This document shows, in pieces, positions 22,287-35,240 of a stretch of 62,948 nt of DNA. This DNA comes from Tubiluchus corallicola. Taxonomy: Eukaryota > Priapulida > Priapulimorpha > Priapulimorphida > Tubiluchidae. Position 1 is the stretch's first letter. Every line of letters starts with the position of its first letter. Position numbers and translations under genes: made by a program. Below the pieces are notes generated by a model, which saw only the letters and a program-made list of their open reading frames with translations, was not told the DNA's origin and did no database searches. The DNA lies in assembly GCA_030141605.1 (NCBI GenBank), contig JAQGDQ010000829.1, positions 20,001 to 82,948 on the forward strand, read 5' to 3'.

Positions 22287-24359
22287 ATAATTAAGTTAAA
22301 AGTCTATTGATTAGAGGTCCATTTACGTAATTATGCGTTTTAAAATAAATCATGAGACTGAGTTGATTTAGAACATGTTAAGATGATCAGTAAAGAGTTA
22401 TTGCTGGGTTACTCGCTTGCGTAGTAACTTTATAGAGCTGTAATATTATGATGTAATTACTTAGCAATGTCGAAGAATTATTGTTTAAAAAGTACTTACA
22501 TTAATTGACTCATTCAATTTTAGTGGCACTGTTATGATTAACTTGATTATATTGATGAAATCTGCTGACGAAATATATCTATTTTTTATGATTATTGAAT
22601 ATAGATGCATTGATGACAGATAATGCTGCAACGTTTGTAAAAGATAACTGACCCATTCATCATCAATAATTTATTCTTAATTGTTACTACAGATTTTTGC
22701 TGATGTATAAGGTTGATATTCTGCTTATGATTTTTACTTCCGGGTCGCATTTCAAGGCATTTTATAACCACTAGGAAAGTTTCTTTGTTTGGAGTGAAAC
22801 AACTGAAAGCACCGAGCTTGGAAACTAGACGAGGATCATCTACTTGATTGTACTTACAGTGGCATACTTTGTAAAAGACTGTAGACAGATGTAAGCTATA
22901 TGCCTTGTATTTATCAACCAAAATACTATTTTAGATTCTACAAAAAAAACTATCCTGTTTTGAAGAAAAGAAACAATCAAAACAAACAAAGTTTTCCGTT
23001 GGTAAAAGAATCACTTTTGTTCCCGAATGTTTCGGCTTACTCATCTGAAACAATTTCTAGTCACTCGTTCCCTGTTATGCAATTATAAAGCTTGGTATTT
23101 ATATACAGAAACATTTAGGTACACGCAAAAACATTGTTTTGTGTATTTGTCTGCTACGCTGGTATGTATAGATATTACTATAAAACATACGGATACCAGT
23201 GTAGTAGATGGATACACAAAACATTGTTTTTACGTGTAGTTGAATGTAGATGTTGTTATAAAACACGTATATTAGTCTTTCCGCATTTGATTATTGTCTT
23301 AAACAATCGTCTTTTATTGTCTAGGAAATGTAGAAAGTACGAACAATAGTGAATTGAACCAAATATTGAGATTACCATTGTTTTTGTTTGTTTTTAAACA
23401 AAACTGGTACTTAAACTCGTTCCATGTTGAGTTGATATAAATTTCCTTAAATTTCACGACTGTCACAGCTTTTCCTTCAAAGATAAATCTTGACTGCCTC
23501 AATTCATTTATTGATGTTTTATTCTGACATTTCATATTTCCCAGCTACACGCGTCGTAGAGGTGAGAAATAATTTTCACTTTTGCGATTTTGCCTTATAC
23601 ATTTGTCAAACTGTAATTTCTTTAAAAATCCATTTTTTCATAAATTGCAAAAAATAAGTCTTACAAAGTGGCCTTAACGAAGGCCTACATCAACCTAACT
23701 AAGTATCTAGGTATTTAATCATCTAAAGCATCTGGAATATGGTGCATCTCAAACAAAACGTCGCAGTATGACGCATACGGATCCCTGCAAACCATTTCAG
23801 ATGTAGATTGGATATGAACCTCTATTAGAAATGTTAACTGCACCTGTTAGCTTTTCTTTTTACTTCTCAACATCATGACAAGTTCCAGGCAAGGCACGTC
23901 AATCATCGCAACGTGTTTGCAAATTGTAGCATTTCTTGACTTTATTCCAAGGTAGCTAAATTATTATGATTAAATTTTCAAGATAACTGTTATATTCTTA
24001 AATCTTTAAAACATTAATAGCCATTGTAGTGTGTTTTTACGATAGATGTTTAATGAATATGTAATGAATATACATAACTCCTGAATAGCTATAATTAATC
24101 AAGTATGCTGTGTTTGAGTTTGCCCTGTTCGTAAATCATTCTATGTTGTGTTTTTGGCTATTAAACGTTTTATGTGAATGTTTTTTGTTTTTGTTTTCTA
24201 TATAGCCGTGTAAAGGACAACAAAATTTACATGCATTATGGATTTACAGCAAAAATATCTCGCATTCACATTAGCATTTCATTATTTTACTTTCAGCATT
24301 AAACAGAAAAACTGTTTGAACAATGGCACCTAATCAATTATTTACGTTTTGCAGTCATT

Positions 24360-24950
24360 ATGACGTAGTTTTGAAGCAATAGAAATATTGAACATAAAAA
24401 TGACATGTGTGTATACGGATATAATGGCAAGTTGGTGTTCATTATTTACTTTACTTGCACATTACTTCTGCAACTAATACAAGCGCTGTCTTCACGTAGC
24501 ATGAGAAATAGGTAAAAGTTACTAATATTTTGGTTAAAGAAGTGATAGGAATTACATGATGGGAAGATGGACGTGCGTATTAGGAGTTTTGAAAGCTTGT
24601 TGAGAATTTCATAAAATTTTTCACTTTCGATAAGTATGCAACAAATCGATTCTTTTACCAAAATTGTACAGATTTTTCTACAGATTAAGGTGACGATGAC
24701 CGTAGTATGACGCAGATAATCATTATCTGTTTATCTGTTTATTTTTTTTATTAACTGACTGAGTAAGTAGGCCGATCTGTCACAATTACGGTACCAAGAT
24801 AGCCTTAACATTTAACATTCATTATACTACTGAGGGCCCAGACAGCAGTGCTGAATGTCTGGATTTTTTAACTCTCAAAAAATAACTCGGTAAATATGGC
24901 ATATAAGTAATTATACTTCATATGGTAAACCGTCTCGTGGGTTTTCAGGT
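24360..24950. other. Non-coding stretch between duplication units
   Basis: AT-rich; no gene, RNA or repeat recognised. Confidence 0.4.
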
Positions 24951-25838
24951 GGCTGTAACTAGAGATTTTATACTTTTCTGCTGGTCTTTTATTGTTCTTA
25001 TTTGGTGTGCTTGTGTTTTTTGAAGAGATACCTTTATATAAGATTAATAATATAAACAAAAAACAGAGAAAAATTAGTTCATTAGTTTTAGTTCCTGGTC
25101 CTTTTTTGTTTATCAAAACATGAACTATAATGGAAGTTCAAAACGTCATGTTCACTTTTTTCTTTCTTTCTTTTTTCCTTGTTTTTTAATTGAGGGATAC
25201 TTTTAGTCATTGTCACAGTTCATTTCATTACGGTTTAATCTGTCCTGTTTTGCTTTATTCCATTGGTAATGTAAAAACACCGGAAACAGCATTGTGCCAC
25301 TTGACGAAAAAATGCTTACTGATGTGCGAAGAAGACGGAGAATTTGTTTATAATAATAGTTAACAATACTTCTTAAGTTTACCAAACAGTGCTGAGCATT
25401 TTACAATACCAGAAAGTTTACTGACAGCTAGAAAACAAGCGGATACTGACACCTTGCCCTCATTGTAATACGGAATCAATTTCTTGCATCTGTAAAAAGT
25501 AAACTCAGTTCTGCATAAACTTGTTAAACAAAACTGTGTAATACTAGTGATAAAACATTTTTGCATTTTGCAACAATTGTTGTTTCCAGTAATATAACAA
25601 CAGCAATAGCTACTGGAAGAAGGGATATTCCACATTTTAACAACACACATGAGCAGAAAGGTCCCAGACCTACGGCTATGTATATGTTCATGTTTTAGAA
25701 AAATAGAAAAGTAAAGACGTAAAGACGATTAATACATCATTAAAAGGAATGGTCACATACATAATTCCACATACATAAATCAGCCGAGAGAAGAGAGAAA
25801 ATAATCTTTACATCTCGCATGCAACACCAATCTAAAGA

Positions 25839-25853
25839 GTTGCCTTTGACAAC
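25839..25853. promoter_or_regulatory. X-box-like element upstream of gene B'
   Basis: GTTGCCTTTGACAAC lies 293 bp upstream of the ATG at 26132, inside the conserved block shared with genes A and B. Confidence 0.45.
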
Positions 25854-26131
25854 GATGTTAAATTCTTTAATAATATATTAATAGAGATATGTACTGCAGC
25901 TTGTAACGACTGCTTAATCCTCTCAATAGTTGACGTTGCTTAGTTCTATTCAATAAACACAAAAGGGTTATTATGTAGTCAACAGGCAACAGTCGCCTTA
26001 GCACCATGGTCAGCCTTTAGAAATGATGACCATTGCAATAACATTGAATCGACCACACTTACTCAGCTGGTGTCACTGCGAACAAATTAGGAAAATTTCT
26101 GGAAGACTTTCATTTTTGCTAAATTGTCGTC

Positions 26132-29100
26132 ATGTCTGCAAAGACTGTTTTGTGTTTAGCAATGGTTGCCGTACTATGCGGCGCTGGTAAGTATCCTTTG
26201 TGAATCTGTAAAAAGTTATTTAAAGCACAATAAGAGCTATAACTTACATAAAGCTTAAAAAATTCGTCTTGAAATTCCATGTCACTTACATACTGCCTTT
26301 TTGCATATTAGACTTACGTCGTTAATAACAATAACGCTGCATAAAAGTGTAAATTTAAACTCCTGCGATGACCGTTAGACGCAGCCATTTTGACGACTGG
26401 TCATTTGAAACAAGTTAAAATCACATTGAGTAAAGTTTAAAAAAATAATCAGAGCATTTGTAGCGCACACGTCACTAAGTAAATAAAATTTAAAATTAAT
26501 CTGTCTTGTCAATAGGATTAAAAATGCGTTTTTGGTTAGTGAGTGGTGCAACCTGGAGGGTGAATCAGCGACATTTTACCAATTGGTGAAAAATTTAAAT
26601 AATTAATAATTTTCTTTTCTAGCTACATAATTCTTTCAAGCTGGTAAGCGAAAAGCTAAGTAATATAGATTTGCATGGAAAGTTTTTGGGACATACTTTA
26701 GCATTGTCTTTTTTCTCCTGATTTACGTTTGGGTAGGTGACATTGTACAGGATATTGGCATTATTAATTTTATCAGAATTCCGTTCTGTGGCGCCACCTG
26801 CACAAAATTATTAAAATTAACTTGAACTAAGCAAACAGGTGGGCAGTTAATACCTGATGTTTGGCTATGATGGAACTGAAAAATACTCGTCGGATTGAAA
26901 TCACATGCTAAACGTCAAAAGTCGATTTAAGTTACATATTGAAGTTGTCTTAAGTATTTATTTATGGTAGTTTACTATTCTAAACAGTCATCATGTAATG
27001 GCGCCATAGAAACACTATTGCTGGAGATTTAAAATGGAAACAAACAAAAATTCCTTTCAACGCGAGTACGATAGGTGCACAAAATTGCTGTAAAGTAATG
27101 TAATTTTTAATGCGATTTTTCTGAAACCTACTTCAGGTACCCTTTTCTTGTCCTTTAAAACATTTCAACGAAGAAGAGGAAGAAATCGATAATAGTTGCC
27201 AGTAATAATAAAAATACAAAAAACAAGAATAATCAAAGACATCACAGTTTAGAGAACAACAAAAATTCTATGAACTAAAGTCACAAGTATATACTTGCAG
27301 ATAAAATGACAATGGTAAATAGCAGTCCGTTGAAATAATCATAAAAGATAGTTTTTTAGGATAGTAGCAAAGGAAAATTTGTGCTGGCACATGAAAATTG
27401 TTAATGACAAATAATTTTTTATCTCCATTTTTTCACACTTTTCTTCATTCAAAAAGTTTTTTTATTGGGGAAAAGAGTTGAAGAACTGATGAACATTTGG
27501 TAATTAAGATCGTGGCATAGGTGTTACAGTACTGCTTAACCACATGATGTCAAGAAAAATGGGCTTTACGTCATATGACGTCAGAAACTAACACTGCAGT
27601 TCATGATCATGGTTATCACGATACCGACTTCTATTTATCGGCCACGCGAACGTGACAAAAAGGCGCCGCTGCCGATCGTAGTAGACTCACTGAGCCGCGC
27701 GAAGCTTTGAAAGTTTAACGAATGTTGAGTATCAGAGGTAATTATTATTTAATCTAAGCTTTAAAATAAGCTATTGTAGCTTTCAATATTTTAGAGCATT
27801 CTTTATTTTGTTTACACAATCATCCAATTTTCCTTTAAATGTTTAGCTTCCAGAAACGAGGTTAACTGCAGTGGGCAAGCGTATGACAGATTTGAAGCAT
27901 GCCCCTAAGCTAGCATATTAGCCCATGATAAACAAACGCATTTGCAAACAAAGCTGTACTTAATATGATTGTTTCTGCGTTGATTACAGTGCACAAATGC
28001 GACCTAAAGATTACACAAGAGATGTAAAAGCTCTTTGCTCACACACAAGTGTCTCATTTTAAGTAGGTGAAGGAAAAATTATTAGTCAATTATGCGGAGT
28101 TATTTGAGTCAATTACCGGCAGTTTTATGTACATTTAAATAGAAAGAACTTGCAGCAGAATAGTTTTTGAATCAATTATGTGATCGAGTTTATTAACCGT
28201 GATTCTAATAAACGGTGCCTAATGTATATAATGTTACGAACGGGGTTTTAATTTGAACAGGATTAAGATTAGTGAAAATTAGAAGGAAGAATTCACGAGA
28301 AATATTGTATACGAAATGAATGTCTGTAAATTAGTAGATGATGCTCCTAATTAATTAATAAACAGTTAAATAAGTTCAACAAAATTATTTAATAAATTTA
28401 TAGAGTATGTTTTGCAAGGATCACTCTCAGCAATGAGTTTGTAATTCTACTTTACATGATTTTAAACTCTTAAAATTATGTCTGCTGTCAGTTGTTCTCT
28501 CTACAAAGAACTTTGCTTCCGATTCCAACGCCCAGACCGTCTCCGATTGGTGCACTGTCTCGAACAAACTGAAGCAAGTCAACGTCCACTGTCCCATAAA
28601 CTCAATTAAACTTAATATCAGTACCATATCGTCTTTTCTTTTTATTACTTAAACCAGATAGGTGGCTAAAATCACTCACTACTGATTTTTCTCTAATGTA
28701 ATAGTACGTTTGTAAATTTTTGTATGTTTTATTTCAGCATACTCTATCACATGCTACGTTTGCACCTCTGCAGCATCGGATGACTGTGGCGATCCATTCG
28801 ATAAAACATCGGATGCTGCTGAAGGATTTGAAGTGGAAGACTGCAACAAATGTTCAAAATCCAGAACTGAAGCAGGTAAGCGTCTGTCTGTAATTTGTCT
28901 TTTTAATAGTTATAATTATACGCACATTATTGGCTTGTCCGTTACTAAAGGAATGTTAGCATCAGGACCGAGTAACAAAGTACGTCCTTCACTGAATATA
29001 ATATCTTGTTCATTCGACATTGTTCTGTCATGTATGTGTGTCTTTTCGTTACACTATAGCTTGTAGTTGCTTAGTCAACTCTCACTGTTAACTGTATTGA

Positions 29101-29880
29101 AATAGTGATATCTTACTAATAGCTCTGACTGATTGTGTACTGCCAGGGTGAGATCTCAGACCAGCTTTGCTGGGTTGAGTCAATAGCTTAAGTGGTAGAG
29201 CATGTGTCATAAATGCGCAAATTCTGGGTTCGAATGATGGTTGACTCACAATTTTTCCGTGCCTCTTTCTTCAATTAATTAACCATTAAGCTAATTGTTG
29301 TAAGCATGATTCTTCCATTAATGGGACTTGCAAACGTGTTTCTTGCTTTTACACGCAGTAGAAACATTTTAACTTCTCAAGAACATTTGAAATAACAAAA
29401 CAAACGTGAATAAAAAGTTGAATGTTGTTTTCTTAGACTAAAAATGTTTCAAGGTTTCTGGAAAGATTTTTTTCGAAAATGTATGGTTTCACTTTATTAT
29501 TAACTAGGCCCTACTACATGGTTTTGTTTTTTACAAAAAACTTTGGTGTGAATGAATGGGTGGCAGCACCTGGGATTTACAACTTTTCTTGAGACTTCTT
29601 TTATATACTAGAGGCTGATATCGATACCATTTGTTCTACTCCTGACACAATAATGATTTTGTACAATTTTACGATTATAGGTGAATTATTATCTGCCATT
29701 ACCAGAGCTTGCGGAGGAGTTGGAGCTGATGGCTGCGATAAAGTTGACATTGCTGGTGTTTCAGGCGAAGTCTGCACCTGCTCTACAGATAAGTGCAACG
29801 GTGTTGAAGCTAAACAAGCTTCTTACATTGGCATCCTGGGAGTTGCTTTCGTCACAGTCGTCTTTAAGCAATTGTATTAA
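26132..29880 (+). CDS. Ly6/uPAR (LU-domain) protein, gene B', 3 exons, 130 aa
   Basis: The exons are 26132-26186, 28738-28875 and 29681-29880, with GT-AG borders and phase 1 introns; 393 nt joined, in frame. The signal peptide is MSAKTVLCLAMVAVLCGA. The mature chain starts AYSITCYVC and has the same ten-Cys plan as gene B. Differences cluster in loop regions: AASDDCGDP in exon 2 instead of ANSGCDDP, and GELLSAITRACGG in exon 3. The last 40 residues, from VCTCSTDKCNGVEAKQAS on, are nearly identical to B, including the hydrophobic tail. Intron 2 has the same tRNA-like sequence. Probably a GPI-anchored surface protein; ligand unknown. Confidence 0.93.
26370..27185 (+). mobile_element. LINE 3' fragment in intron 1 of gene B'
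   Basis: Similar to the gene B intron 1 repeat, but it continues further into the LINE 3' region. The last part, CTGAAACCTACTTCAGGTAC to CTTTTCTTGTCCTTTAA, matches the inverse of 11430-11480, the 3' end of the LINE there. Confidence 0.7.
27535..27830 (+). repeat. Dispersed repeat with a CRE-like palindrome, copy 1
   Basis: From CACATGATGTCAAGAAAAAT to GCATTCTTTATTTTG it matches 49020-49310 on the opposite strand. It contains the palindrome ACGTCATATGACGT and a GC-rich GGCGCCGCTGCCGATCG segment unlike its surroundings. It is absent from gene B, so it inserted after duplication or was lost from B. Confidence 0.7.
29177..29247 (+). mobile_element. tRNA-like sequence in intron 2 of gene B'
   Basis: Homologue of 20979-21050. 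The 7-bp acceptor stem is intact, but the anticodon loop has drifted to CATAAAT. It predates the duplication and is decaying, so it is not a functional tRNA. Confidence 0.6.
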
Positions 29881-30427
29881 TTTTTAAAATGATTCAAAAT
29901 TTCTGTCTGCTAGGAAATGCAGTACAATGAGAACAAAAGTAGCTGTTTTGTAACCTAAATCTACCGTAAATTTGTGAATTATTTTTAGGGAAGTCCCATC
30001 CTCTGTCATCTCAGAATGAAAGCTGATTAATGTTAATTTTCACAACCACGCAAAGCATGCCTAAAACAAAATTAATGAAAAAATAGTACCTGGTTTTGCG
30101 TAAAGTACGTTGTTGCTACACAACCTATTGTGTTTTCCACAATTTTTGATGTCCTTTTCTGTCTTGAGTCAGTAAATATTTGTTCTGAGGTGACTGAACT
30201 GATCTGCAAAATATTCGTATGTTCGTATATTATTGCTCTACCGATATTTTCAGTGATGTAGGTCAAACGCAAACTAGGCCTACAATTATTCCCTCTAATT
30301 ATTATGATAAATATCAGTTCTAAGCTAATTAACGATTTGGCACATTGCGTTAGAATTACATGTAGAATTATGAGCACATTAGTAAATGTATTTCTTGGCC
30401 ATGGTGAGGGTTTCACGAGGATTTCAA

Positions 30428-31110
30428 AATTTCAAGATCCGATCGTCGCCAAAATGATCCAAAATAGACGCTAAACATCCACGAAAGTTCGCCGTTGGCG
30501 CCAAAAGGTCGCTCCCTTCGGTAAAATTTTTTAAAATGTTTAAAGTTTGTCGAGAGAATTGCAAAGCTCGCCACCTCGCCAAAACGTCTCCAAACTGTGG
30601 TAAAGCTGCCTGTCCATGCACCACCAAACCTGCGCAAAAATGTCGCCAGATATTCGGGATCCTCGTCAACAATTTCACAATCCGCGAAAACTTTAGAACG
30701 TTTTGAGACGCTTTTGAGAACTCTGCGACGACTTTGCGACATGTTTCTACAATTTGGGGGCATTTTGGACAACTCCGGTTGTCCTGCTCTTCCTTCAATG
30801 AAAATTCTGTGAAATAGTTGTAAAATGTTTGAAATAATGTCGTCTAATGTCGTACAACATTCGTCATGTCGCATAAGTATCGCAGAAGTCACCCATCATG
30901 CGTAAACGTGTCGTGCAAAATTCGCAAAATGTTCTCGCGAGCTTCGACGTAGGGAAAAGTTCGAAATTCACATAAAAAGTGGCGAACATCGCGCGAAATT
31001 GTTCAGAACTCGCAAGAATGATTTGTGACGTGGGCGCAAAACACAGTGGCAAGAATTTTTTACGACTATTGGACTCCGCGGCCCAGTGAAACCTTGGCTT
31101 AAGAAACAAC
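30428..31110. mobile_element. Insertion of CG-richer sequence, probably a non-autonomous DNA element
   Basis: Composition changes sharply, with many CGCC, GCGAAA and TCGCC words, compared with the AT-rich flanks. The stretch is absent at the homologous place in gene B's block. GGTTTCAC near 30407 and GTGAAACCTTGGCTTAAG at 31086-31103 look like inverted termini. A 159-codon ORF on the - strand is present, but I see no transposase motif in it. Confidence 0.45.
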
Positions 31111-31137
31111 GTATTAGCTATGCTGCATATATTTATC

Positions 31138-32102
31138 GTTGCATCCTTAATATATCAGCTATACATACATACATACATACATACATACATACATACATAC
31201 ATACATACATACATACATACATACATACATACATACGTACATACATACGTACATACATACGTACATACATAGGTACATACATACATGCATACATACATAC
31301 AGACATACAGACATACATACATACATACATACATACATACATACATACATACATACATACATACATACATACATACATACATACATACGTACATACATAC
31401 GTACATACATACGTACATACATACATACATACATACATACATACATACATACATACATACGTACATACATACGTACATACATACGTACATACATACGTAC
31501 ATACATACGTACATACATACGTACATACATACGTACATACATACATGCATACATACATACATACATACATACATACATACATACATACATACATACATAC
31601 ATACATACATACATACATACATACATACATACATACATACATACATACATACGTACATACATACATACATACATACATACATACATACATACATAGGTAC
31701 ATACATACGTACATACATACATACATACATACATACATACATACATACATACATACATACATACATACATACATACATACCTACATACATACATACATAC
31801 ATACATACATACATACATACATACATACATTCATACATACATACATACATACGTACATACATACATACATACATACATACATACATACATACATACGTAC
31901 ATACATACATACATACATACATACATACATACATACATAGGTACATACATACGTACATACATACATACATACATACATACATACATACATACATACATAC
32001 ATACATACATACATACATACATACCTACATACATACATACATACATACATACATACGTACGTACGTACTATGTACGTACAGCTGATATATTAATGATGCA
32101 AC
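31138..32102. repeat. (ATAC)n satellite bounded by a 23-bp inverted repeat
   Basis: About 919 bp (31161-32079) is almost pure ATAC, with GTAC variants in phase at some positions. It is enclosed by GTTGCATCCTTAATATATCAGCT-type arms (31138-31160 and 32080-32102), which match inversely at 22 of 23 bases. The boundaries suggest a small inverted-repeat element whose core is a microsatellite. Every reading frame through it is open but meaningless. Confidence 0.9.
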
Positions 32103-33280
32103 AGTACCTGTGTGTATGTGTGTCTTTGTATATTTTATTCTTAATTGTTACTACAGATATTTGCAGATGTATAAGAATGATATTCTGCTTGTGATTATTA
32201 CTTTCGGGTCTCATTTCAAGACATTTTATAGCCACTAGTGAACTTTCTTTGTTTGGAGTGAAACAACTGAAAGCACCGAGCTTGGAAACTAGACGAGGAT
32301 AATCTATTTGATTGTACTTACAGTGGCATACTTTGTAAAAGACAGAGGACAGATGTTCACCCTATGTCTTGTTTTTATCAACCAAAATACTATGTTAGAC
32401 CTCAATAAAAAACAAACAAACTATCCTGTTGTAAAGAAAAGAAATAAACAAACGTAAACAATCAAAACCAACACAATTTCCCGTTGGTAAAAGAATTTAT
32501 GGTATTGACGCGACTTTACACTTTAGTTCACAAATACTTTGGCTTATTCGTCCAAAACAATTTCAAGTCAAAAACAGTAACAACTTCGCTCTCTATCACA
32601 TATATTGTACTTATAAAAATTGATATTCATATGCAACAATATTTATTTATGCGTAAAAAAGAGAACAATATTTTGTGTATTTATCTGCTGCAGTGGTATC
32701 TATAGAGGTTATAATTATTAAAATAATTATTATCAATATCTATCTGCTTTAATTATATTATAGATAATATTGACATAATAATTTTATTTATTAATAGAAC
32801 TTTTATTAAAGTAAATATATCAATGTTTTTGAATTGAATTAGGTTCATTTTTGTCATCAACTTTTCTATCCAATGGGTTTATTTTGGAGTTCATTTCTGG
32901 CCAACATCTTTGTATAGCGTTAGCAAAAGGAATCATCTTTCATTATCTAGAAAACGTAGCAAGTGCAGACACAATAGTAACTTGAACAAAAACTTTGAAA
33001 GTTGCCTCTATTTTTATTTTTCATCGTGAAACTGCGGAATGTAAGCTCGTATAATGCTAAAAAGTTGTTGCAAATTTCTTTAAAATTCTCGATAATCACT
33101 GCTTTTCAGTGAAGTCTTGTCTGAGTCAATTCATTTATTCATATTTTATTCAGGCATTTCTTATATCTCAACTACAAGCGTCGTGTCAATGTTAATTTTC
33201 AGTTTTGCCATTTTGCTTTAAAAGTTTGCCGGACTCCAGTTTCTTCAACAATAATTTTTTTCTATGTTTCGAAACATAAA

Positions 33281-33370
33281 GCGTATTTACAATTATTGAC
33301 AAAAAAAGTAAAAATTGTATTAATTAAATCATAATTTTTAATTTTTTTGTGAATAGTTGTAAATACGTTT
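33281..33370. repeat. Small hairpin repeat (about 90 bp)
   Basis: GCGTATTTACAATTATTGAC on the left and AATAGTTGTAAATACG on the right are imperfect inverted copies, so the segment can fold on itself. It is not seen in the gene B block and may be a tiny MITE. Confidence 0.45.
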
Positions 33371-33544
33371 GATTTTATTCGTCGTTACTTTCCATTACTT
33401 CACAGTAGTTTAGATTGCACTGACGCATTTGCCTTTAGCAGTGTAAGTTTTTATTAGCTAACACTGATTGATCATCTCTGTAAAGTTTTTATCAGTGACT
33501 ATCAACGTATTTTAATGGCAAATAAAGATTTTATATAAAGATTA

Positions 33545-33597
33545 TATATATACCTATATACCTATATACCTATATATATATATATATGTATATATAA
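33545..33597. repeat. TATA-rich microsatellite
   Basis: Repeats of TATATACC followed by (TA)n. Confidence 0.8.
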
Positions 33598-33887
33598 ATC
33601 TTACGAACTTGTACCGGTGCAGGCCTACATCCCCCAAACAGACAAAACAGGTTGCCGTTTCTGGTGAAAAAATCGGGTTGTATGGCAAAGGGTGCATGTC
33701 AGGCAATAAGTTGCAATATGGCGAACACGGATCCGGCAATCATTGATCGGGAACCGTTACCGATGTGGATTGGATATGTATCTCTACTGAATGTTAACTG
33801 CACCTACTAGTTTTGCTTTTTACTTTGCAACCCCATGATAAGTTGAAAATTATACAATTCTGTTTCAACTCGAGGCACGTCAAACAT

Positions 33888-34352
33888 GCCAAAGGTGTTT
33901 GTAAATTCTAACATTTCTTCACTATTACAAGGTGACCAAGGTGTTCATAAATTATAGCATTTCTACACTATTACAAGGTGACCAAGGTGTTCATAAATTA
34001 TAGCATTTCTACACTATTACAAGGTGACCAAGGTGTTCATAAATTATAGCATTTCTTCACTATTACAAGGTGACCAAGGTGTTCATAAATTATAGCATTT
34101 CTACACTATTACAAGGTGACCAAGGTGTTCATAAATTATAGCATTTCTACACTATTACAAGGTGACCAAGGCGTTCATAAATTATAGCATTTCTTCACTA
34201 TTACAAGGTGACCAAGGTGTTCATAAATTATAGCATTTCTACACTATTACAAGGTGACCAAGGTGTTCATAAATTATAGCATTTTTACACTATTACAAGG
34301 TGACCAAGGTGTTCATAAATTATAGCATTTCTACACTATTACAAGGTGACCA
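33888..34352. repeat. Minisatellite, 46-bp unit (about 10 copies)
   Basis: The unit CAAGGTGTTCATAAATTATA plus GCATTTCTACACTATTACAAGGTGAC repeats almost perfectly after a diverged first copy. The equivalent place in the gene B block (about 23905-23965) has a single copy. Confidence 0.9.
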
Positions 34353-34746
34353 AACTATTTGAATTAAATCTTGAATGCACCTGTTATATTCAAAAGTCTT
34401 AAAAATATAAATTGTCATTGTAGCGGGTTTGTCGTTTTACAATAGATGTTTAACGTAATCGTTATATAATTCTTAAATAATTAGAATTAATGGAATAAAA
34501 TGGCGTATGCTGTACTGCGTTTGAGTTTAAACGATTTGTCTTGCTTGTAAATCATTTTTGTAGTGTGTTGGCTATTAAACTTTTTCTGCGAATGTTTTTT
34601 GTTGTGTTTCTATAAAGCAGTGTAAAGTACAACAAGATTTACATAGTGCACATTAAAGTTTATCACGGATTTACAGTAAAAATATCTTGTAGTCACCGTT
34701 GTATTTCACTACAACTTTTAGCATAAAACTCAAAAACAACTTAAAT

Positions 34747-34832
34747 AGATGGATGGATGGATGGATGGATGGATGGATGGATGGATGGATGGATGGAAGG
34801 ATGGATGGATAGGTGGATGGATGGGTGGGTGG
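34747..34832. repeat. (GATG)n microsatellite
   Basis: GATGGATGGATG run with a few interruptions. Confidence 0.9.
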
Positions 34833-34849
34833 TTGGTAGCTACTGCAAA

Positions 34850-35240
34850 TAATTTTTTTTTCATTTTCAAATTTTATTTCAGCACATAAAAAATCCTACA
34901 TAAGAGTTAAAATTTACACTAAATTCTAAGAAATACTACATGTCATGCACTCGACATATGATGTCAGCTACCAAAATTTACAAAAATGTAATAAAAATAT
35001 ATACACCGTTTAAAATTACAAAGTATCAGTTCAAACACTAGCGGTTACTACATCCATAAACCATGCCGTCTTCTAAATAATCTACTATCAAATCGTACAT
35101 CAGTTTGATGACACAATACCAAATTGTGCAGTAGATGGCGTATCGTTCGTATATGTTAAAATATGGAAACGTATGACCATTATGAAATCATATGAACCAT
35201 TATGTAATTATTGCGTATACAATTTAATGTGTTCCATATA
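34850..35240 (+). mobile_element. Probable retroelement 3' remnant
   Basis: The stretch ends ATATAGAAAATAAATTTTAT, then a short TTCTATTCTAT run, recalling the tail of a non-LTR element. No coding motif is recognised. Confidence 0.3.

Larger units (their letters stand above)
16640..24350 (+). repeat. Segmental duplication, copy 1 (carries gene B)
   Basis: Long collinear similarity to 24955-34740 covers the upstream region, all three exons, both introns and 2-3 kb downstream. Shared landmarks include AGAGTTGCCTTTGACAAC, the tRNA-like sequence in intron 2 and a 3' stretch starting TTCTTAATTGTTACTACAGA. Boundaries are approximate because I aligned by eye. Confidence 0.85.
24955..34740 (+). repeat. 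Segmental duplication, copy 2 (carries gene B')
   Basis: Collinear with 16640-24350 from AGATTTTATACTTTTCTGCT to a 3' part ending near GGATTTACAGTAAAAATATC. It is longer than copy 1 because of an extended LINE fragment, a repeat at 27535-27830, an insertion with (ATAC)n at 30428-32102, and a minisatellite expansion at 33888-34352. Confidence 0.85.

Noticed and set aside
30413-30892. 159-codon frame on the - strand as a gene
   Set aside because: It lies in a B'-specific insertion with no domain I can recognise; probably transposon-derived.
31086-32085. Very long open frames of HTYI or MYVC repeats on both strands
   Set aside because: They are translations of the (ATAC)n array; the unit lacks stops in most frames.
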